Positions 33,821-48,113 of a stretch of DNA of 64,000 nucleotides are shown piece by piece. Origin of the DNA: Amaurobius ferox (Eukaryota; Arthropoda; Arachnida; Araneae; Amaurobiidae); contig OX578142.1 in NCBI GenBank assembly GCA_951213105.1, positions 118,097,854 through 118,161,853 on the forward strand, read 5' to 3'. Each line of letters begins with the position of its first letter. Positions within the stretch are counted from its first letter, which is position 1. A program made the position numbers and the translations under genes. The notes under the pieces were generated by a model, which was given only the letters and a program-made list of their open reading frames with translations, was not told the DNA's origin and did not search any database.

Positions 33821-34939
33821 ACTAGCAGCATACCCGTTCTTCGTACGGAGTATATAATATAAAGAAACTTGAAATTCATAATCATGCCCAAATTCTTATA
33901 GTATACTAAATGACATGTTTAATCAAAATATTCTGTTAAAATATTTAATATAATGGTCCTAAAAAGAAGTTTAAGAATCTCTGTTCTCGCTATATAAAAT
34001 TATCTTCATGGACATATCTGAAGAATAAAATATCTTGGACCCCTTATGTAAGCAAATATAAAAAAAAATATGGAATTGAATCAATATATGCAAAATAAAA
34101 GCGTTAAAATTGTTTGGGACCCGTACTAATTATATACGCGAATATTAGAAAATATAACCTGTATTAGTAGATTACATGTATAAATTGAAAATAAAAATAA
34201 ACCCGTAATCTTTAAATCTGAAGACAGTCATTTATTCCAATATATGTCAAAATTAAAGTGCTAAAATTATATGGGAAGGTATACACGTACTACTTATAAT
34301 GTCCGATTATTAGTAGACGATTACCCGTTTTGCAATATGAGTCACAAATGTTTTTTGGTAAAATACAACAGACGACGTAATAAATTGAATATATAATTAA
34401 TCCCCTTAATCTTCATACCAGAAGACTGTACTTGATTCCAATATATATGCCAATATATGTCAAAATATATGCCAATATACCTGTACTACTTACATTCTCG
34501 TAGGTTAGAAGATATACCCGTGCATTCCTAGAAGATTACTCGTACAACGTACAATATGCGTGTGTCAGCAATTTTTGCCGCAATAAAACAATGGCGTAAT
34601 AACTTAAAAATATCAATAATCACTGAATCAATAATTCCGGAAAATATCAATAATAATAATGTTTAAACCTGAAGAGTATAATTGATATTATCCAGTCCAA
34701 AATGAAATGGCAATGAAATTTATTTTATATACATATCTTCATTATTCAAATTGGAAAGGATTTAATAAAAATCGTCTGCCGCATAAACACATTTGATTTA
34801 AATCCGTTGCTAAGCGACATGATATCATTTGCTTCAAATAAATTGGTAGAAAAAATATCGTCAAAATAGTTATATTTCTATGGAACATTTGGCGACAGTT
34901 TCGTCAAATTAGCGACATTTTAAAAAATCGCCAAATTTA

Positions 34940-34980
34940 TCGCCAAGTGGGACTGTAGAACTGACAGTTCCACTTTGCGA
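34940..34980. other. Conserved hairpin (17-bp stem) in the array unit
   Basis: The arms are TCGCCAAGTGGGACTGT and ACAGTTCCACTTTGCGA, with 15 of 17 pairs matching and a 7-base loop AGAACTG. The same hairpin occurs in every family D member. In D0 the stem differs at several bases but still pairs (TCGCCAA with TTGGCGA). Confidence 0.75.
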
Positions 34981-35223
34981 CAAATTGACGAAATATCATC
35001 ACAATACTATCCCCTAACAAAAAACAATTAATATCATTTATGTAGCGCAATTTTATCAATTTCAAGATATTTTTATAGATTTGAAAACATTTTTATCAAT
35101 TTGGTGACATTTTAAAAATTCGCTAAATGTATTACTAAGTAGGATGGTTGGTCTGACAGATAAATGCTAACCAAACATCATTTCAGTACTCTCTTCTAAC
35201 AAAACAAAAAAAATTTCATTGAT

Positions 35224-35281
35224 ATGTAGAAGACCCAAGCCACACGACCAACCCGAAGGTTTATGGCAGCTGTTTGTGTGT
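35224..35281 (-). mobile_element. 58-bp insert resembling a SINE 3' tail
   Basis: It is present in all dimeric units and absent from D0, D1 and the element at 52268. On the minus strand it reads CAAACAGCTGCCATAAACC then TTCGGGTTGGTCGTG and TGGCTTGGGTCTTC. This parallels the tail of the window's SINE (CAAACAGTTACCTTACACC, GGTAGGTCGGACGGTCTGGG). It is probably a 5'-truncated SINE insertion in the founder unit. The counterpart in the next unit is at 38631-38688. Confidence 0.6.
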
Positions 35282-37177
35282 CGTTTATATCAATTTGGCG
35301 ACATTTCCGTCAATTTGGCAAAGTTTAAGAAAAGTTGTCAAATTAGCGATATCCCTCCAAATTCGTAGCTTTGAATTTGCAGATCTGAATGAAACATTCT
35401 TATCCCGTTTCAATATACTAAATGAAAACACTACAATTGTATTAGAAGATATACCCGCTCTACTCTTTTTCTGTTTCAACAATCGGCTAAATGAATTTAT
35501 TGGCTAAACACAATATATGAGTTTAGTAGCTAAATACGATATAAGCTTGAAAACTCTTTGCCAAAATAAATGAAATTGATGTACGCAGTCAGCAATTAAT
35601 ATAATTAAAAGAAAAATCAAACCGTCCATTCATAAGAAATACTTTTATATCCATTTATCCATTTATTTATTATTTAAATCGAAAAAAAATAATAAAAACA
35701 TTAACAAACACATTTAATTTAATTGCGATGCTGAGCAACATGATATATCCTCCTAAAATGTTAAAATTTATTAACCACTAACAGCACACCCGTTATTCGT
35801 ACGGATTGTATAATTTAAAGAAACTTAAAGTTCGCAATCATGTGCAAATTCTGTTAAAATATTAAATTTATTGCTCCTAAAGAGAAGTTTAAGAATATAT
35901 GTTCTCACTATGAAAAATTATCTTCACGATCAGATCTGAAGAATAAAACATCCTGCCCCCTTTTGTAAGCAAATTTACAGAAGAAAAAATAGGAATTGAA
36001 TGAATATATGCAACCCCGTACTAATTATATTGTCGCAGATTAGAAAATATGCCAGTGTGGTAGTAGAAGATTACCGGTATTACAATATGAGTCTCAAAAA
36101 TATTTGCCAAAATAAAAGAGATGACGTAATAAATTGAAAACATCAATAATATCCGTACTCTTTATACCAGAAGGTCGTAATTGATTCCAATATATGCCAA
36201 TATATATCAAAACATATGTCAATATACCTGTACTACTTATATTCTCGTAGATTAAAAGATATACACGTGTATTTGTAGAAGATTCGTACAACATACAATA
36301 TATGAGTTTAAACAATTTTTGTCATAACAAAATAATTGCATAATAACTTGAAAATATCAATAATCCTTGAATCAATAATCCCCGAAAATATAAATAATAA
36401 TAATTTTTAAACCTGAAAACCGTAATTGATATTATCCAGTCAAAAATGCTATAAGAAAAATCAAATCGTTCTTTTCTAAAATATATTTTTATATCCATTT
36501 ATTTATTATTCAAATCGAAAAAATAATTATTAAAATTAACAGACAGATTTAATTTAATTGCGTTTCTGAGTAACATGATATAAGATAGAATCTTATAACA
36601 TGTTAAATATGTCATGTCTTATAACATAAACTGCGAAATTAAATAACGATTTTGATTTCTCTATACTTCTCATTGTTCCGCAAAAGCTTGTTTTAAATAA
36701 ACCATGAACCATGGAGATAGATTTCCCCTTTAAATCATGTTTCAAACAATTCATGTTTTCAGAAAGTGACTAATTAACGCAAAAAATCTCCCATCAAACT
36801 CAGAGATTAAATTTTAATTCACTTTCAAACGATTTTCAAGCTTTTCGTTTGGATAAACCACGGAGTTAGGGAGTAGAACTCCTAGGAAAAAGTTCCGTTT
36901 TTCATTAATATCTCGACAACCCCAGGTCTTAGAAACTCGAAACTTGGACAAAATTTATGGGGGGATATTTCAAGGCTATTCACCAAATTTCATTAAATTC
37001 GGTTCAGCCGTTTTTCCGTGACGATGAGAAAAACGAAAATTTCGTTTTTTACTAATATCTCGAGAACCACTGGTCGTAGAAACTCAAAACACGGATATAA
37101 TTTTAAGAGGGGCTATTTCTGGGCTACCCACAAAATTTCATCAAATTCGGTTCAGCCGTTCTCCCGTGATGGTGTGA

Positions 37178-37204
37178 CAAACAGACAGACAGACAGACAG
37201 ACAG
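37178..37204 (+). repeat. (GACA)n microsatellite at unit U2 tail
   Basis: Six ACAG units. The corresponding tracts elsewhere in the array have 3, 9, 11, 11, 14, 9, 9 and 12 units. Confidence 0.9.
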
Positions 37205-37226
37205 ATTTTCATTTTTATTTATATAG

Positions 37227-40200
37227 ACTAGCAGCATACCCGTTCGTCGTACGGAGTATATAATATAAAGAAACTTGAAATTCATAATCATGCCCAAATT
37301 CTTATAGTATACTAAATGACATGTTTAATCAAAATATTCTGTTAAAATATTTAATATAATGCTCCTAAAAAGAAGTTTAAGAATCTCTGTTCTCGCTATA
37401 TAAAATTATCTTCATGGACATATCTGAAGAATAAAACATCTTGGACCCCTTATGTAAGCAAATATAAAAAAAAATATGGAATTGAATCAATATATGCAAA
37501 ATAAAAGCGTTAAAATTGTATGGGACCCGTACTAATTATATACGCGAATATTAGAAAATATAACCTGTATTAGTAGATTACATGTATAAATTGAAAATAC
37601 CAATAAACCCGTAATCTTTAAATCTGAAGACAGTCATTTATTCCAATATATGTCAAAATTAAAGTGCTAAAATTATATGGGAAGATATGCACGTACTACT
37701 TATAATGTCCGATTATTAGTAGAAGATTACCCGTTTTGCAATATGAGTCACAAATGTTTTTTGGTAAAATACAACAGACGACGTAATAAATTGAATATAT
37801 AATTAATCCCCTTAATCTTCATACCAGAAGACTGTACTTGATTCCAATATATATGCCAATATATGTCAAAATATATGCCAATATACCTGTACTACTTATA
37901 TTCTCGTAGGTTAGAAGATATACCCGTGCATTCCTAGAAGATTACTCGTACAACGTACAATATGCGTGTGTCAGCAATTTTTGCCGCAATAAAATAATGG
38001 CGTAATAACTTAAAAATATCAATAATCCCTGAATCAATAATTCCGGAAAATATCAATAATAATAATGTTTAAACCTGAAGAGTATAATTGATATTATCCA
38101 GTCCAAAATGAAATGGCAATGAAATTTATTTTATATACATATCTTCATTATTCAAATCAGAAAGGATTTAATAAAAATCGTCTGCCGCATAAACACATTG
38201 GATTTAAATCCGTTGCTAAGCGACATGATATCATTTGCTTCAAATAAATTGGTAGAAAAAATATCGTCTAAATAGTTATATTTCTATGGAACATTTGGCG
38301 ACAGTTTCGTCAAATTAGCGACATTTTAAAAAATCGCCAAATTTATCGCCAAGTGGGACTGTAGAACTGACAGTTCCACTTTGCGACAAATTGACGAAAT
38401 ATCATCACAATACTATCCCCTAACAAAAAACAATTAATATCATTTATGTAGCGCAATTTTATCAATTTCAAGATATTTTTATAGATTTGAAAACATTTTT
38501 ATCAATTTGGTGACATTTTAAAAATTCGCTAAATTTATTACTAAGTAGGATGGTTGGTCTGACAGATAAATGCTAACCAAACATCATTTCAGTACTCTCT
38601 TCTAACAAAACAAAAAAAAATTTCATTGATATGTAGAAGACCCAAGCCACACGACCAACCCGAAGGTTCATGGCAGCTGTTTGTGTGTCGTTTATATCAA
38701 TTTGGCGACATTTCCGTCAATTTGGCAAAGTTTAAGAAAAGTTGTCAAATTAGCGATATCCCTCCAAATTCGTAGCTTTGAATTTGCAGATCTGAATGAA
38801 ACTTTCTTATCCCGTTTCAATATACTAAATGAAAACACTACAATTGTATTAGAAGATATACCCGCTCTACTCTTTTTCTGTTTCAACAATCGGCTATATG
38901 AATTTATTGGCTAAACACAATATATGAGTTTAGTAGCTAAATACGATATAAGCTTGAAAACTCTTTGCCAAAATAAATGAAATTGATGTACGCAGTCAGC
39001 AATTAATATAATTAAAAGAAAAATCAAACCGTCCATTCATAAGATATACTTTTATATCCATTTATCCATTTATTTATTATTTAAATCGAAAAAAAATATT
39101 AAAAACATTAACAAACACATTTAATTTAATTGCGATGTCGAGCAACATGATATATCCTCCTAAAATGTTAAAATTTATTAACCACTAACAGCACACCCGT
39201 TATTCGTACGGAGTGTATAATTTAAAGAAACTTAAAGTTCGCAATCATGAGCAAATTTTGTTAAAATATTAAATTTATTGCTCCTAAAGAGAAGTTTAAG
39301 AATATATGTTCTCACTATGCAAAATTATCTTCACGATCAGATCTGATGAATAAAACATCCTGCCCCCTTTTGTAAGCAAATTTACAGAAGAAAAAATAGG
39401 AATTGAATGAATATATGCAACCCCGTACTAATTATATTGTCGCAGATCAGAAAATATGCCAATGTGTTAGTAGAAGATTACCCGTATTACAATATGCGTC
39501 TCAAAAATATTTGCAAAATAAAAGAGATGACGTAATAAATTGAAAACATCAATAATATCCGTACTCTTTATACCAGAAGGTCGTAATTGATTCCAATATA
39601 TGCCAATATATATCAAAACATATGTCAATATACCTGTACTACTTATATTCTCGTAGATTAAAAGATATACACGTGTATTTGTAGAAGATTCGTACAGCAT
39701 ACAATATATGAGTTTAAACAATTTTTGTCATAATAAAATAATTGCATAATAACTTGAAAATATCAATAATCCTTGAATCAATAATCCCCGAAAATATAAA
39801 TAATAATAATTTTTAAACCTGAAGACCGTAATTGATATTATCCAGTCAAAAATGCTATAAGAAAAATCAAATCGTTCTTTTCTAAAATATATTTTTATAT
39901 CCATTTATTTATTATTCAAATCGAAAAAATAATTATTAAAATTAACAGACAGATTTAATTTAATTGCGTTTCTGAGTAACATGATATAAGATAGAATCTT
40001 ATAACATGTTAAATATGTCATGTCTTATAACATAAACTGCGAAATTAAATAACGATTTTGATTTCTCTATACTTCTCATTGTTCCGTAAAAGCTTGTTTT
40101 AAATAAACCATGAACCATGGAGATAGATTTCCCCTTTAAATCATGTTTCAAACAATTCATGTTTTCAGAAAGTGACTAATTAACGCAAAAAATCTCCCAT

Positions 40201-40581
40201 CAAACTCAGAGATTAAATTTTAATTCACTTTCAAACGATTTTCAAGCTTTTCGTTTGGATAAACCACGGAGTTAGGGAGTAGAACTCCTAGGAAAAAGTT
40301 CCGTTTTTCATTAATATCTCGACAACCCCAGGTCTTAGAAACTCGAAACTTGGACAAAATTTATGGGGGGATATTTCAAGGCTATTCACCAAATTTCATT
40401 AAATTCGGTTCAGCCGTTTTTCCGTGATGATGAGACAAACGAAAATTTCGTTTTTTACTAATATCTCGAGAACCACTGGTCGTAGAAACTCAAAACACGG
40501 ATATAATTTTAAGTGGGGCTATTTCTGGGCTACCCACAAAATTTCATCAAATTCGGTTCAGCCGTTCTCCCGTGATGGTGT

Positions 40582-40623
<42 letters not shown>

Positions 40624-40644
40624 TTTTCATTTTTATTTATATAG
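37227..40644 (+). repeat. Array unit U3 (3418 bp, dimeric)
   Basis: Heads lie at 37227 and 39184, the 58-bp insert at 38631-38688, and nine ACAG units at the tail. It is near-identical to U2 and lacks the extra 310-bp duplication of U4-U6. Confidence 0.85.
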
Positions 40645-43600
40645 ACTAGCAGCATACCCGTTCTTCGTACGGAGTATATAATATAAAGAAACTTGAAATT
40701 CATAATCATGCCCAAATTCTTATAGTATACTAAATGACATGTTTAATCAAAATATTCTGTTAAAATATTTAATATAATGCTCCTAAAAAGAAGTTTAAGA
40801 AGCTCTGTTCTCGCTATATAAAATTATCTTCATGGACATATCTGAAGAATAAAACATCTTCGACCCCTTATGTAAGCAAATATAAAAAAATATGGAATTG
40901 AATCAATATATGCAAAATAAAAGCGTTAAAATTGTATGGGAACCGTACTAATTATATACGCGAATATTAGAAAATATAACCTGTATTAGTAGATTACATG
41001 TATAAATTGAAAATACCAATAAACCTGTAATCTTTAAATCTGAAGACAGTCACTTATTCCAATATATGTCAAAATTAAAGTGCTAAAATTATATGGGAAG
41101 ATATACACGTACTACTTATAATGTCCGATTATTAGTAGAAGATTACCCGTTTTGCAATATGAGTCACAAATGTTTTTTGGTAAAATACAACAGACGACGT
41201 AATAAACTGAATATATAATTAATCCCCTTAATCTTCATACCAGAAGACTGTACTTGATTCCAATATATATGCCAATATATGTAAAAATATATGCCAATAT
41301 ACCTGTACTACTTATATTCTCGTAGGTTAGAAGATATACCCGTGCATTCCTAGAAGATTACTCGTACAACGTACAATATGCGTGTGTTAGCAATTTTTGC
41401 CGCAATAAAACAATGGCGTAATAATTTAAAAATATCAATAATCCCTGAATCAATAATTCCGGAAAATATCAATAATAATAATGTTTAAACCTGAAGAGTA
41501 TAATTGATATTATCCAGTCCAAAATGAAATGGCAATGAAATTTATTTTATATACATATCTTCATTATTCAAATCAGAAAGGATTTAATAAAAATCGTCTG
41601 CCGCATAAACACATTGGATTTAAATCCGTTGCTAAGCGACATGATATCATTTGCTTCAAATAAATTGGTAGAAAAAATATCGTCTAAATAGTTATATTTC
41701 TATGGAACATTTGGCGACAGTTTCGTCAAATTAGCGACATTTTAAAAAATCGCCAAATTTATCGCCAAGTGGGACTGTAGAACTGATAGTCCCATTTTGC
41801 GACAAATTGACGAAACATCATCACAATATTATCCCCTAAAAAAACACAATTAATTTCATTTATTAAACGCAATTTTATCAATTCCATGATATTTTTATGG
41901 ATTTACAAATATTTTTATCAATTTGGTGATATTAAAAAAATTCGTTAAATGTGTAACTAAGTAGGATGGATGGACTGACCGACAAATGCTACCGAAACAT
42001 CATTTCAGTACTCTGTTCTAAAAAAACAAATTTAATTTCATTGATTTGCGTCATTTTGATTTGCGTCATTATCGCCAAGTGGGACTGTAGAACTGACAGT
42101 TCCATTTTGCGACAAATTGACGAAATATCATCACAATACTATCCCCTAACAAAAAACAATTAATATCTTTTATGTAGCGCAATTTTATCAATTTCAAGAT
42201 ATTTTTATAGATTTGAAAACATTTTTATCAATTTGGTGACATTTTAAAAATTCGCTAAATGTATTACTAAGTAGGATGGTTGGTCTGACAGATAAATGCT
42301 AACCAAACATCATTTCAGTACTCTCTTCTAACAAAACAAAAAAAATTTCATTGATATGTAGAAGACCCAAGCCACACGACCAACCCGAAGATTTATGGCA
42401 GCTGTTTGTGTGTCTTTTATATCAATTTGGCGACATTTTCGTCAATTTGGCAAAGTTTAAGAAAAGTTGTCAAATTAGCGATATCCCTCCAAATTCGTAG
42501 CTTTGAATTTGCAGATCTGAATGAAACATTCTTATCCCGTTTCAATATACTAAATGAAAACACTACAATTGTATTAGAAGATATACCCGTTCTACTCTTT
42601 TTCTGTTTCAACAATCGGCTATATGCATTTATTGGCTAAACACAATATATGAGTTTAGTAGCTAAATACGATATAAGCTTGAAAACTCTTTGCCAAAATA
42701 AATGAAATTGATGTACGCAGTCAGCAATTAATATAATTAAAAGAAAAATCAAACCGTCCATTCATAAGATATACTTTTATATCCATTTATCTATTTATTT
42801 ATTATTTAAATCGAAAAAAAATAATAAAAACATTAACAAACACATTTAATTTAATTGCGATGCCGAGCAACATGATATATCCTCCTAAAATGTTAAAATT
42901 TATTAGCCACTAACAGCACACCCGTTATTCGTACGGAGTGTATAATTTAAAGAAACTTATAGTTCGCAATCATGTGCAAATTCTGTTAAAATATTAAATT
43001 TATTGCTCCTAAAGAGAAGTTTAAGAATATATGTTCTCACTATGCAAAATTATCTTCACGATCAGATCTGAAGAATAAAACATCCTGCCCCCTTTTGTAA
43101 GCAAATTTACAGAAGAAAAAATAGGAATTGAATGAATATATGCAACCCCGTACTAATTATATTGTCGCAGATCAGAAAATATGCCAATGTGTTAGTAGAA
43201 GATTACCCGTATTACAATATGCGTCTCAAAAATATTTGCCAAAATAAAAGAGATGACGTAATAAATTGTAAACATCAATAATATCCGTACTCTTTATACC
43301 AGAAGGTCGTAATTGATTCCAATATATGCCAATATATATCAAAACATATGTCAATATACCTGTACTACTTATATTCTCGTAGATTAAAAGATATACACGT
43401 GTATTTGTAGAAGATTCGTACAGCATACAATATATGAGTTTAAACAATTTTTGTCATAATAAAATAATTGCATAATAACTTGAAAATATCAATAATCCTT
43501 GAATCAATAATCCCCGAAAATATAAATAATAATAATTTTTAAACCTGAAGACCGTAATTGATATTATCCAGTCAAAAATGCTATAAGAAAAATCAAATCG

Positions 43601-44307
43601 TTCTTTTCTAAAATATATTTTTATATCCATTTATTTATTATTCAAATCGAAAAAATAATTATTAAAATTAACAGACAGATTTAATTTAATTGCGTTTCTG
43701 AGTAACATGATATAAGATAGAATCTTATAACATGTTAAATATGTCATGTCTTATAACATAAACTGCGAAATTAAATAACGATTTTGATTTCTCTATACTT
43801 CTCATTGTTCCGTAAAAGCTTGTTTTAAATAAACCATGAACCATGGAGATAGATTTCCCCTTTAAATCATGTTTCAAACAATTCATGTTTTCAAAAAGTG
43901 ACTAATTAACGCAAAAAATCTCCCATCAAACTCAGAGATTAAATTTTAATTCACTTTCAAACGATTTTCAAGCTTTTCGTTTGGATAAACCACGGAGTTA
44001 GGGAGTAGAACTCCTAGGAAAAAGTTCCGTTTTTCATTAATATCTCGACAACCCCAGGTCTTAGAAACTCGAAACTTGGACAAAATTTATGGGGGGATAT
44101 TTCAAGGCTATTCACCAAATTTCATTAAATTCGGTTCAGCCGTTTTTCCGTGATAATGAGACAAACGAAAATTTCGTTTTTTACTAATATCTCGAGAACC
44201 ACTGGTCGTAGAAACTCAAAACACGGATATAATTTTAAGTGGGGCTATTTCTGGGCTACCCACAAAATTTCATCAAATTCGGTTCAGCCGTTCTCCCGTG
44301 ATGGTGT

Positions 44308-44357
<50 letters not shown>

Positions 44358-44378
44358 TTTTCATTTTTATTTATATAG
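40645..44378 (+). repeat. Array unit U4 (3734 bp, dimeric, with internal duplication)
   Basis: Heads lie at 40645 and 42909. It contains a second copy of the hairpin block: ATCGCCAAGTGGGACTGTAG at 41761 and again at 42070, so the unit is about 315 bp longer than U2 and U3. The two block copies are diverged; the first resembles the single-element type (D1), so this looks like recombination between subtypes. The tail has eleven ACAG units. Confidence 0.85.
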
Positions 44379-47300
44379 ACTAGCAGCATACCCGTTCTTC
44401 GTACGGAGTATATAATATAAAGAAACTTGAAATTCATAATCATGCCCAAATTCTTATAGTATACTAAATGACATGTTTAATCAAAATATTCTGTTAAAAT
44501 ATTTAATATAATGCTCCTAAAAAGAAGTTTAAGAATCTCTGTTCTCGCTATATAAAATTATCTTCATGGACATATCTGAAGAATAAAACATCTTCGACCC
44601 CTTATGTAAGCAAATATAAAAAAAATATGGAATTGAATCAATATATGCAAAATAAAAGCGTTAAAATTGTATGGGAACCGTACTAATTATATACGCGAAT
44701 ATTAGAAAATATAACCTGTATTAGTAGATTACATGTATAAATTGAAAATACCAATAAACCTGTAATCTTTAAATCTGAAGACAGTCACTTATTCCAATAT
44801 ATGTCAAAATTAAAGTGCTAAAATTATATGGGAAGATATACACGTACTACTTATAATGTCCGATTATTAGTAGAAGATTACCCGTTTTGCAATATGAGTC
44901 ACAAATGTTTTTTGGTAAAATACAACAGACGACGTAATAAACTGAATATATAATTAATCCCCTTAATCTTCATACCAGAAGACTGTACTTGATTCCAATA
45001 TATATGCCAATATATGTAAAAATATATGCCAATATACCTGTACTACTTATATTCTCGTAGGTTAGAAGATATACCCGTGCATTCCTAGAAGATTACTCGT
45101 ACAACGTACAATATGCGTGTGTTAGCAATTTTTGCCGCAATAAAACAATGGCGTAATAACTTAAAAATATCAATAATCCCTGAATCAATAATTCCGGAAA
45201 ATATCAATAATAATAATGTTTAAACCTGAAGAGTATAATTGATATTATCCAGTCCAAAATGAAATGGCAATGAAATTTATTTTATATACATATCTTCATT
45301 ATTCAAATCAGAAAGGATTTAATAAAAATCGTCTGCCGCATAAACACATTGGATTTAAATCCGTTGCTAAGCGACATGATATCATTTGCTTCAAATAAAT
45401 TGGTAGAAAAAATATCGTCTAAATAGTTATATTTCTATGGAACATTTGGCGACAGTTTCGTCAAATTAGCGACATTTTAAAAAATCGCCAAATTTATCGC
45501 CAAGTGGGACTGTAGAACTGATAGTCCCATTTTGCGACAAATTGACGAAACATCATCACAATATTATCCCCTAAAAAAACACAATTAATTTCATTTATTA
45601 AACGCAATTTTATCAATTCCATGATATTTTTATGGATTTACAAATATTTTTATCAATTTGGTGATATTAAAAAAATTCGTTAAATGTGTAACTAAGTAGG
45701 ATGGATGGACTGACCGACAAATGCTACCGAAACATCATTTCAGTACTCTGTTCTAAAAAAACAAATTTAATTTCATTGATTTGCGTCATTTTGATTTGCG
45801 TCATTATCGCCAAGTGGGACTGTAGAACTGACAGTTCCATTTTGCGACAAATTGACGAAATATCATCACAATACTATCCCCTAACAAAAAACAATTAATA
45901 TCTTTTATGTAGCGCAATTTTATCAATTTCAAGATATTTTTATAGATTTGAAAACATTTTTATCAATTTGGTGACATTTTAAAAATTCGCTAAATGTATT
46001 ACTAAGTAGGATGGTTGGTCTGACAGATAAATGCTAACCAAACATCATTTCAGTACTCTCTTCTAACAAAACAAAAAAAATTTCATTGATATGTAGAAGA
46101 CCCAAGCCACACGACCAACCCGAAGATTTATGGCAGCTGTTTGTGTGTCTTTTATATCAATTTGGCGACATTTTCGTCAATTTGGCAAAGTTTAAGAAAA
46201 GTTGTCAAATTAGCGATATCCCTCCAAATTCGTAGCTTTGAATTTGCAGATCTGAATGAAACATTCTTATCCCGTTTCAATATACTAAATGAAAACACTA
46301 CAATTGTATTAGAAGATATACCCGTTCTACTCTTTTTCTGTTTCAACAATCGGCTATATGCATTTATTGGCTAAACACAATATATGAGTTTAGTAGCTAA
46401 ATACGATATAAGCTTGAAAACTCTTTGCCAAAATAAATGAAATTGATGTACGCAGTCAGCAATTAATATAATTAAAAGAAAAATCAAACCGTCCATTCAT
46501 AAGATATACTTTTATATCCATTTATCCATTTATTTATTATTTAAATCGAAAAAAAATAATAAAAACATTAACAAACACATTTAATTTAATTGCGATGCCG
46601 AGCAACATGATATATCCTCCTAAAATGTTAAAATTTATTAGCCACTAACAGCACACCCGTTATTCGTACGGAGTGTATAATTTAAAGAAACTTATAGTTC
46701 GCAATCATGTGCAAATTCTGTTAAAATATTAAATTTATTGCTCCTAAAGAGAAGTTTAAGAATATATGTTCTCACTATGCAAAATTATCTTCACGATCAG
46801 ATCTGAAGAATAAAACATCCTGCCCCCTTTTGTAAGCAAATTTACAGAAGAAAAAATAGGAATTGAATGAATATATGCAACCCCGTACTAATTATATTGT
46901 CGCAGATCAGAAAATATGCCAATGTGTTAGTAGAAGATTACCCGTATTACAATATGCGTCTCAAAAATATTTGCCAAAATAAAAGAGATGACGTAATAAA
47001 TTGAAAACATCAATAATATCCGTACTCTTTATACCAGAAGGTCGTAATTGATTCCAATATATGCCAATATATATCAAAACATATGTCAATATACCTGTAC
47101 TACTTATATTCTCGTAGATTAAAAGATATACACGTGTATTTGTAGAAGATTCGTACAGCATACAATATATGAGTTTAAACAATTTTTGTCATAATAAAAT
47201 AATTGCATAATAACTTGAAAATATCAATAATCCTTGAATCAATAATCCCCGAAAATATAAATAATAATAATTTTTAAACCTGAAGACCGTAATTGATATT

Positions 47301-48042
47301 ATCCAGTCAAAAATGCTATAAGAAAAATCAAATCGTTCTTTTCTAAAATATATTTTTATATCCATTTATTTATTATTCAAATCGAAAAAATAATTATTAA
47401 AATTAACAGACAGATTTAATTTAATTGCGTTTCTGAGTAACATGATATAAGATAGAATCTTATAACATGTTAAATATGTCATGTCTTATAACATAAACTG
47501 CGAAATTAAATAACGATTTTGATTTCTCTATACTTCTCATTGTTCCGTAAAAGCTTGTTTTAAATAAACCATGAACCATGGAGATAGATTTCCCCTTTAA
47601 ATCATGTTTCAAACAATTCATGTTTTCAAAAAGTGACTAATTAACGCAAAAAATCTCCCATCAAACTCAGAGATTAAATTTTAATTCACTTTCAAACGAT
47701 TTTCAAGCTTTTCGTTTGGATAAACCACGGAGTTAGGGAGTAGAACTCCTAGGAAAAAGTTCCGTTTTTCATTAATATCTCGACAACCCCAGGTCTTAGA
47801 AACTCGAAACTTGGACAAAATTTATGGGGGGATATTTCAAGGCTATTCACCAAATTTCATTAAATTCGGTTCAGCCGTTTTTCCGTGATGATGAGACAAA
47901 CGAAAATTTCGTTTTTTACTAATATCTCGAGAACCACTGGTCGTAGAAACTCAAAACACGGATATAATTTTAAGTGGGGCTATTTCTGGGCTACCCACAA
48001 AATTTCATCAAATTCGGTTCAGCCGTTCTCCCGTGATGGTGT

Positions 48043-48092
<50 letters not shown>

Positions 48093-48113
48093 TTTTCATT
48101 TTTATTTATATAG
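44379..48113 (+). repeat. Array unit U5 (3735 bp, dimeric, with internal duplication)
   Basis: Heads lie at 44379 and 46644. It is almost base-for-base the same as U4, including the duplicated hairpin block, and has eleven ACAG units. Confidence 0.85.

Larger units (their letters stand above)
33821..37226 (+). repeat. Array unit U2 (3406 bp, dimeric)
   Basis: The first head is at 33821. A second, diverged head (ACTAACAGCACACCCGTTAT) lies at 35777, so the unit is a tailless first element of 1956 bp fused to a second element of 1450 bp. It carries the 58-bp SINE-tail-like insert at about 35224-35281 and six ACAG units at the tail. The small frames on both strands at about 35274-35507 recur in every unit and are by-products of the repeat. 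Confidence 0.85.

Noticed and set aside
35274..35507. Frames of 65-77 codons repeated in every array unit, on both strands
   Set aside because: They recur only because the DNA repeats. The two strands overlap each other, the frames carry no motif, and one of them includes the SINE-tail-like insert. There is no sign of selection for protein.
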